Shown in pieces: positions 15,811-20,478 of a DNA stretch of 20,478 nucleotides (within the stretch, counting starts at the first letter, position 1; each line of letters begins with the position of its first letter). The notes below the pieces were generated by a model. The model saw only the letters and a list, made by a program, of their open reading frames with translations, had not been told where the DNA came from and ran no database searches. The stretch covers positions 1-20,478 of the forward strand of contig CAUZEA010000101.1 in the NCBI GenBank assembly GCA_963578605.1, written 5' to 3'. The DNA is from JAKVCB01 sp963578605 (GTDB taxonomy: Bacteria; Planctomycetota; Planctomycetia; Pirellulales; Lacipirellulaceae). Position numbers and translations under genes: made by a program.

Positions 15811-16695
15811 ATGAGAACGACCTTTATTTTCCTGTTTTCTTTGGCTGCGATCCTGGCTGCCGACGTCCAGATTGTACAAAAATCGTTTGCTGACACCGTG
15901 CACACGCTGTTCTTTGCGAATGACGACTCTGACCATGATTCCCATTTTGGTGAGGCAACCGGCAGCTTTGTCACTACCGGAAACAAGTGGGCCCAAACCG
16001 AACCAGGTGGCCCCGTCACCATCACCTACAGTTATAACAATTTTCTGGATGGCGGCCTGTTGGAGCCCAGTGGCGTTCCGCTGTCAGCTAACTTTCTCCG
16101 CAGTTCCGTCGAAGAGGCATTGGGTCTCTGGGCTAGTATGGCACCGCTGCTCTTCGTGGAAGTCTCTGACGAAGGTGGCCCTGTCGTGATGGGAAACTAT
16201 CCGAACGGGCAATATGGACAGATTCGGTTCCACCACCGATACATCAATGGACCCGACGCCCCCGCCTGCTTCGAACCAGGTGCCAATCCAAGCACCTGCG
16301 GCGCCCAAGCCAAAGCGCAAGCTTACTTTCCCGGAAGTGGAAACCAGGCTGGCGATGTCTATTTCGACCATGGAGATCGCTGGCGAGAATTTGGGACGCT
16401 GACACAACCCGACGTCCTGGGAGCGACGGTTCATGAACTCGGACACTCGCTCGGCCTGAACCATACCAACATTGCCTTGGCCAACATGTATTGGGTCTTT
16501 CAGCGATCGAGTGGCCTTGGCACGGCGTCCTTGCATCCCGATGACATCGCCGGAATTCAATCTATCTACGGTGTCGGCACCGGTTCGGTCAGCCCGTTAA
16601 TCATCATTCCGGAACCCTCAACCTGGCTGATGCTCGTCTTCGGAGCCAGCCTGCTTTCTGGCCTCCGGTTTAAACTGGTGACAGCGGTACTTTGA
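15811..16695 (+). CDS. Matrixin-like zinc metalloprotease with PEP-CTERM sorting tail
   Basis: The 294-residue product starts at the ATG at 15811; an in-frame TTG at 15787 is less likely. An N-terminal signal segment (MRTTFIFLFSLAAILAA) leads to export. Residues 208-218 form the metzincin zinc site HELGHSLGLNH with catalytic E209. M226 in ANMYWVFQ is the likely Met-turn, and LHPDDIAGIQSIYG (241-254) is the typical matrixin C-terminal helix. The C-terminus has PEP (267-269), a hydrophobic helix (TWLMLVFGASLLSG) and a basic end (LRFK), which is a PEP-CTERM signal recognised by an exosortase. The protein is probably a surface or extracellular protease. No exosortase gene is in the window. There is no N-terminal propeptide with a clear cysteine switch. 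The 3' end overlaps the fucosidase gene by 26 bp, tail to tail. Confidence 0.92.
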   Translation: MRTTFIFLFSLAAILAADVQIVQKSFADTVHTLFFANDDSDHDSHFGEATGSFVTTGNKWAQTEPGGPVTITYSYNNFLDGGLLEPSGVPLSANFLRSSVEEALGLWASMAPLLFVEVSDEGGPVVMGNYPNGQYGQIRFHHRYINGPDAPACFEPGANPSTCGAQAKAQAYFPGSGNQAGDVYFDHGDRWREFGTLTQPDVLGATVHELGHSLGLNHTNIALANMYWVFQRSSGLGTASLHPDDIAGIQSIYGVGTGSVSPLIIIPEPSTWLMLVFGASLLSGLRFKLVTAVL

Positions 16696-17953
16696 CCCTG
16701 CCCGTGCGTACCGTGAGCTCCAACACTGGTGCAATGGGATCGGGCGAGCGGGCGGGAAGCCCATGGAGGATGTCGCGGGCAGGTTCCCGCTCCAGCCGCA
16801 GCGACTGCCCCGTATCGAGCAGTCTTGCCCGCACGATATGGTACGGATGGTGACGGGCAATGGCAAAAGGGCGGGACCCGGGATAGCGGAATAGATGAAG
16901 GTAGAGTTTGTTTCCCTTTCGCGTCACTCGCCAGGGGGCAAGGCCCGTGGTGAAGGGTCGGTGCCACTCGCCCTCACAGCCGTAGATAGAGTCGGCATGG
17001 CGGCAGACCCATTCGCCGATCTGCTCCATCTTGTTTTTTTGCCAGGCGGGGATCGATCCGTCCGGCCGGGGTCCGATGTTGAGCAGGTAATTGCCGTCGC
17101 GGCTAACGCCGGTGATCAGACGCAACAGCACTTCCTGGATCGATTTCCGATTTCGGTCAACTGGCGCGTAGCCCCACAGGTCGCCCAGCGTATCGCACAG
17201 CTCCCACGGGCGTTTGCTTTCGCCCCGCAGGGTGGCATCAATCCAGTCCAGGGACTGTTCGGGTGTCCCGAAGTCGCCGGCCATACCGCAGCGGTCGTTC
17301 ACCAGAATCGTGGGCTGCAGGCGACGCGCCATGCGGTTGAGTTTTCGGCTTTGCCAGGCCTCTGCCATTTCCGCGTCGGTTGGCTGGAAACCCCATCGTC
17401 CCGCCAGATCAGGCCAGGCGCCGTCGTACCAGAGAATGTCGATGCGCCCGTAGCCGGTGAGCAGTTCGCGGATCTGCTCGTGTGTGCAGGCGACCATGCG
17501 AGCCCAGCCCTGCGGGTCGCGCCTCGGTCCCAACCAGTAGGCCTGATCGCGCCAATCAAACAGCGAGTAGTAAATGCCCACACGCAGGTTGGCCTTGCGA
17601 GCGGCCTTCACATAGGCTGCAATCAGATCACGTCCCGGTGTGGTCGCCATCGCGTTAAAGGATGTCGTGGTCGTGTTCCACAGGCAGTACCCTTCATGAT
17701 GCCGGGTCCCCATCACCACGTACTTGCATCCGGCCGATCTGGCAATCCGCATCCATTCGTCCGGGTCATATCAGCGGGCGGTGAAACGCGGCAGCAATCG
17801 CCCCGCGTACTCATCCGGAGGTATGCCCATGTCGTGCATCATCCAGCAGTCAAGCTCGCTGCCGGAATAGAGGCCCCAGTGGATGAACATTCCGAAGCGG
17901 GCGTTCAACCACCAGCGGGTCCGTTTCTCGGCGGTGGGCAGGAGGGGGGGCAT
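16670..17953 (-). pseudogene. GH29 alpha-L-fucosidase interrupted by one in-frame TGA
   Basis: One minus-strand frame encodes a 427-codon GH29-like protein, but codon 61 is TGA (17773-17771). The upstream part (60 residues from the ATG at 17953) has WWLNARFGMFIHWGLYSG, the GH29 start. After the stop the frame continues with YDPDEWMRIARSAGCKYVVM, then HHEGYCLW (about 84-91), VGIYYSLFDW, the nucleophile region DILWYDGAW (D177), WELCDTLGDLWGY and GNYLLNIGPRPDGSIP. GH29 enzymes release alpha-linked L-fucose from glycans. Without the TGA the product would look intact, so the lesion is recent or a base error. CGA to TGA or AGA to TGA are the simplest origins. No signal peptide or Shine-Dalgarno site is visible. 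The gene looks more G+C-rich than its neighbours, which may mean transfer; this is a visual impression. Confidence 0.85.
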
Positions 17954-18079
17954 CGAAAGTGAGTGTTCGTATTTAGGGGTGCGTGGTCAGTGGGGCCTCC
18001 AGACCCCATTTATGGGTGACTAGAGGGTTTTACAGGGATACCAGAACAGATCCCCGGATGAGCCCGGCAATGGCTCCCC

Positions 18080-19108
18080 TCAACGTCGTTGATCGTTCGG
18101 TGGTGGTTGGTTGAACTGCCGGTAGATTTGCCGGGCCGAGTCGTAAATCATGCTGTTGGCCGGTTGCCCGCTCGCAGGAGGGGATGCTGGTGGTGGGGGC
18201 TGGAAGTAATCCGCACCTTGCCGAAAAGCATTCTCGGTCCCCCGGTAAGCGCCCTGGACAGCTTGCCGAAGACCCCGGTCATAGACACCTGATTGACTGG
18301 GTGCTGTACCCCCCATACGAGGGTTTGGCGGCGGGGTCGTTCCGGTCCACTGCCCACGGTCCACATTGAACGGAGCTTGTCGCGGCGTTTGACTGGGAGT
18401 GGATGGCCGCCCATGCCACCAGTCTCGAAGTTGCTGATAGGTATGGGCAATGGTTGGCGTGGGTTGGTCGCTTTGTTTCAGGACTGCAGTTTCACTGAAG
18501 ATCAGGGCCACAACCACGCACAGTTTTGCGTAGGTTGAGAAATTCGAATAGGTATCTTTGCTCCAAAACTTGATCGCCGTACCAAACGATTTTTTGATCC
18601 GCAAGCGGCCGCGCTTCACCTCGAAGCTGTAGATTTCATCAAGCAAAAGGTGGGACATGACCCCCAGAAAAACCCCCCCCGCTTTGAAGTAACGGAGGTT
18701 GACGTCGTCACTTCCAGACAACAAGAAAGCCATCCCGGCGAAAATCAGCGCAGCCGGAACACTGTGAAACATGCCACGATGTGACGTTCGGTGGGCAATC
18801 AGCTTCGTCACGCCAAACCGCACCAAAAAATACAACGCAGCCCCAATCAGCACCATCTGATCATGCGTCACATGGAGTTTCTCCAGCCGTTCTCGCAACA
18901 GGGCGGGGACCACAGCTGCTGCGAAGGCCATCGATTCGCGAAGTGGTATACCCGTATCGCTATCCAGATCGGGCAGCATACCACTGATGCCACACAATCC
19001 ACCCGCAACCAGCGCCGAGTCGAGCGGCACACCGATCGCGTAACCGGCCGCCGTGTAACCACAGCCGATCATCGAACTAAACGTAACGTGTGTGCGAAAG
19101 TTAGCCAT
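18080..19108 (-). CDS. YdjM-like membrane-bound metal-dependent hydrolase family protein
   Basis: The 342-residue product is read from the ATG at 19108-19106; an upstream open extension to 19348 is rejected because it lacks family features. The start MANFRTHVTFSSMIGCGYTA, the acidic PDLDSD (46-51), the His cluster HRTSHRGMFHS (106-116) and SHLLLDEIY (152-160) are the motifs of the YdjM/LexA-binding-type inner-membrane predicted hydrolases. The motifs alternate with membrane segments, and the conserved His and Asp could bind metal. The substrate is not known. Residues about 215-342 form a Pro/Gln-rich, probably disordered tail unusual for the family. The gene diverges from the CvpA-family gene. 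Confidence 0.85.
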   Translation of the reverse strand: MANFRTHVTFSSMIGCGYTAAGYAIGVPLDSALVAGGLCGISGMLPDLDSDTGIPLRESMAFAAAVVPALLRERLEKLHVTHDQMVLIGAALYFLVRFGVTKLIAHRTSHRGMFHSVPAALIFAGMAFLLSGSDDVNLRYFKAGGVFLGVMSHLLLDEIYSFEVKRGRLRIKKSFGTAIKFWSKDTYSNFSTYAKLCVVVALIFSETAVLKQSDQPTPTIAHTYQQLRDWWHGRPSTPSQTPRQAPFNVDRGQWTGTTPPPNPRMGGTAPSQSGVYDRGLRQAVQGAYRGTENAFRQGADYFQPPPPASPPASGQPANSMIYDSARQIYRQFNQPPPNDQRR

Positions 19109-19439
19109 AATTCCAAGGTCCGCCAGTCGCTGTATTTTGTGAATGGCTGTCAACTGTAGAAAACTGGCGGTTGCCTTGCCAAGGCCATCCCAGCCAGAAC
19201 GGAGTGCTAGCAGGCACCTTTGCATCCATAAAAAGTCTAGCATTCCGATGCGTCTGCAAGCACGATTCAGGATTGCAGGTGCGCTGACCGCGCCGCGAAT
19301 TAGTAAACAGCAGTTCCCTTCTGAGAAAACAACCATGCAGCTCGTCACGAGTGCCCTTCGTCAGCCCGGATCGTGCAGCTATACTCTGCCACTTGAAAAC
19401 ACGTTTTGTCGTCTTGGTCTTATTACATGGAACCCAACC
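19109..19439. other. Divergent intergenic region between the YdjM-like and CvpA-family genes
   Basis: This 331-bp interval carries upstream open extensions of both neighbours that have no membrane or family character, so I read it as non-coding. TATACT at 19380-19385 could be a -10 for the CvpA-family gene with a leader of about 47 nt, but no good -35 accompanies it. A lone TTGACA is present on the minus strand (19153-19148) without a matching -10. Confidence 0.5.
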
Positions 19440-20156
19440 ATGGAATCGTATGACCTGTTTATGGTTTTGGTGCTCGCCGCACTCACGCTATTTGGTTTTT
19501 GGAAAGGATTTGCCTGGCAAATTGCCTGGATCGCATCAATCGTGGTAAGTTATTATGCCGCGCTTCGATTCAGTCCCGAATTGGCCTCCAAGCTGGGCGG
19601 TTCGACACCGCTAGCGATGTTGATAGTTTTCATCGGCACTGGTGCGGCGATCTGGATTGTGTTCCGGTTCGTTTCCAACTTTATCGACAAGTTAAAACTG
19701 AACGCATTTGACCACCAGCTGGGTGCTTTGCTCGGTTTTGGCCGGGGTATCTTGTGGTGTATTTTGATCACGTTCTTCGCGATGTGGCTTCCGTGGCTGA
19801 GCCATATCCAGAAAGAGAACATCATCGCCTCTCATTCCGGGCAATACATCATCCTCTTGCTTGATGAAGCCGATTCAATTTTGCCGACAGGTGTGCATAG
19901 CACGATTGATCCGTATATTCAGCGCGTGCGGCAAGGGTTGGAACCAGGCAAACAGCCGGCGAATGATTTCTCAACACCCCAGATTCAGCCACCCGACCTG
20001 CGCAAATACTTCCCGGGTCAGGGGGGGCAGGCGAACCAGCCCCCAGCTCAGGCGACCTCGCAAGTTGCTCCGTTTGCGACTCAGAACGACGCACCTCGGG
20101 CATTTCCAGGACTCCCACACTCGGTCGGTCAACCGGTTCCCAGACAAGCGTATTGA
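19440..20156 (+). CDS. CvpA-family membrane protein
   Basis: The 238-residue product is read from the ATG at 19440. The first half matches the CvpA family: a first helix with DLFMVLVLAALTLFGFWKGF, further helices at about 28-43, 57-76 and 98-118, and the family block DHQLGALLGFGRGILW (91-106). CvpA proteins are inner-membrane proteins tied to colicin V export, and in other bacteria to envelope integrity; the exact molecular job is not settled. Residues about 155-238 form a hydrophilic Pro/Gln-rich tail (QPANDFSTPQIQPPDLRKYF and onward) that is probably disordered. An open extension back to 19143 is rejected. No colicin gene is nearby. Confidence 0.87.
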   Translation: MESYDLFMVLVLAALTLFGFWKGFAWQIAWIASIVVSYYAALRFSPELASKLGGSTPLAMLIVFIGTGAAIWIVFRFVSNFIDKLKLNAFDHQLGALLGFGRGILWCILITFFAMWLPWLSHIQKENIIASHSGQYIILLLDEADSILPTGVHSTIDPYIQRVRQGLEPGKQPANDFSTPQIQPPDLRKYFPGQGGQANQPPAQATSQVAPFATQNDAPRAFPGLPHSVGQPVPRQAY

Positions 20157-20478
20157 TCAAGCCGGACGGCACTTGTCACACCTGGCAGGGCTGCCAAAGT
20201 GAGGCATCGAAGGCACCTTCAAGGTTTGCCATGCGCCACTGCCAGTGTCTCATGGGACGAAACTCCAACCGCATCCCACGGCCTCCAAATCTTGAGCCGC
20301 GGCTTGCGGGGCACACGGAGGGCAAACGTACGCAAATGGGCTGAAATAGCCAAAATCAGCTGTCCGAAACGAACATAATAGAGATTATCGGACGTTGGAT
20401 TGAGGGTTTCCCGGAGGCAGTTCTTCCCATCATCGAGTCCGGTGCTTGCGACTTTCACTCTTGCCAGCGGCAGCCTCC
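20157..20478. other. Right-edge region without a recognisable gene
   Basis: Short open frames here have no protein-like features. A weak inverted repeat, GTCCGA (20362-20367) with TCGGAC (20388-20393), encloses A/T-rich complementary stretches. Nothing else is supported, and a gene just beyond the edge cannot be judged. Confidence 0.5.

Noticed and set aside
17771..17773. TGA read as selenocysteine in the fucosidase
   Set aside because: GH29 enzymes have no catalytic Cys or Sec here, the position lies before the conserved YDPDEW segment, and I see no convincing SECIS-like hairpin directly downstream.
19109..19348. N-terminal extension of the YdjM-like protein
   Set aside because: The family begins at MANFRTH. 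The 80 upstream residues have no conserved features.
19143..19439. N-terminal extension of the CvpA-family protein
   Set aside because: The 99 extra residues are not membrane-like or family-like, and overlap the upstream region of the divergent gene. The family start is at MESYDLF.
20219..20458. 79-codon minus-strand open frame at the right edge
   Set aside because: It has no recognisable domain, no ribosome binding site and a composition not typical of a protein.

Overview
The window looks like a chromosomal segment of a planctomycete, probably a Pirellula-like lineage. This is an inference from the look of the proteins (secreted and membrane proteins of planctomycete type, a PEP-CTERM metalloprotease, a GH10-like protein), from the loose gene spacing with frequent strand switches, and from the weak or absent Shine-Dalgarno sites at many starts. 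No rRNA, tRNA, CRISPR array, insertion sequence or phage gene is visible.

Left part (1-5300). A lipoprotein gene with a pentapeptide-repeat tract leaves the window on the minus strand. Diverging from it are a secreted protein of unknown function, a four-helix membrane protein, an exported MORN-like repeat protein and a small two-helix membrane protein. Middle part (5300-12330). Minus strand: a polysaccharide-deacetylase-like protein and a ZIP-type metal transporter. Plus strand: D-aminoacyl-tRNA deacylase (dtd). Minus strand: the pair purC-aroC. Plus strand: a GH10-like protein that appears to lack the catalytic acid/base. Minus strand: a STAS-domain protein. Right part (12540-20478). alaS on the minus strand; a matrixin-like metalloprotease with a PEP-CTERM sorting tail on the plus strand; a GH29 alpha-L-fucosidase broken by one in-frame TGA on the minus strand; and a divergent pair formed by a YdjM-like membrane hydrolase and a CvpA-family protein, both with Pro/Gln-rich tails.

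Functionally this is a mix of housekeeping (tRNA charging and proofreading, purine and aromatic biosynthesis), envelope and export functions, and carbohydrate-active proteins. It does not form one pathway. I did not find a convincing new multi-gene system. The most notable items are the repeat-bearing lipoprotein, the GH10-like protein without acid/base, the single-stop fucosidase pseudogene, the STAS protein with Glu at the expected phospho-Ser site, and four separate short tandem duplications (15-, 25-, 20- and 11-bp units), three of them outside coding sequence or at a gene start.
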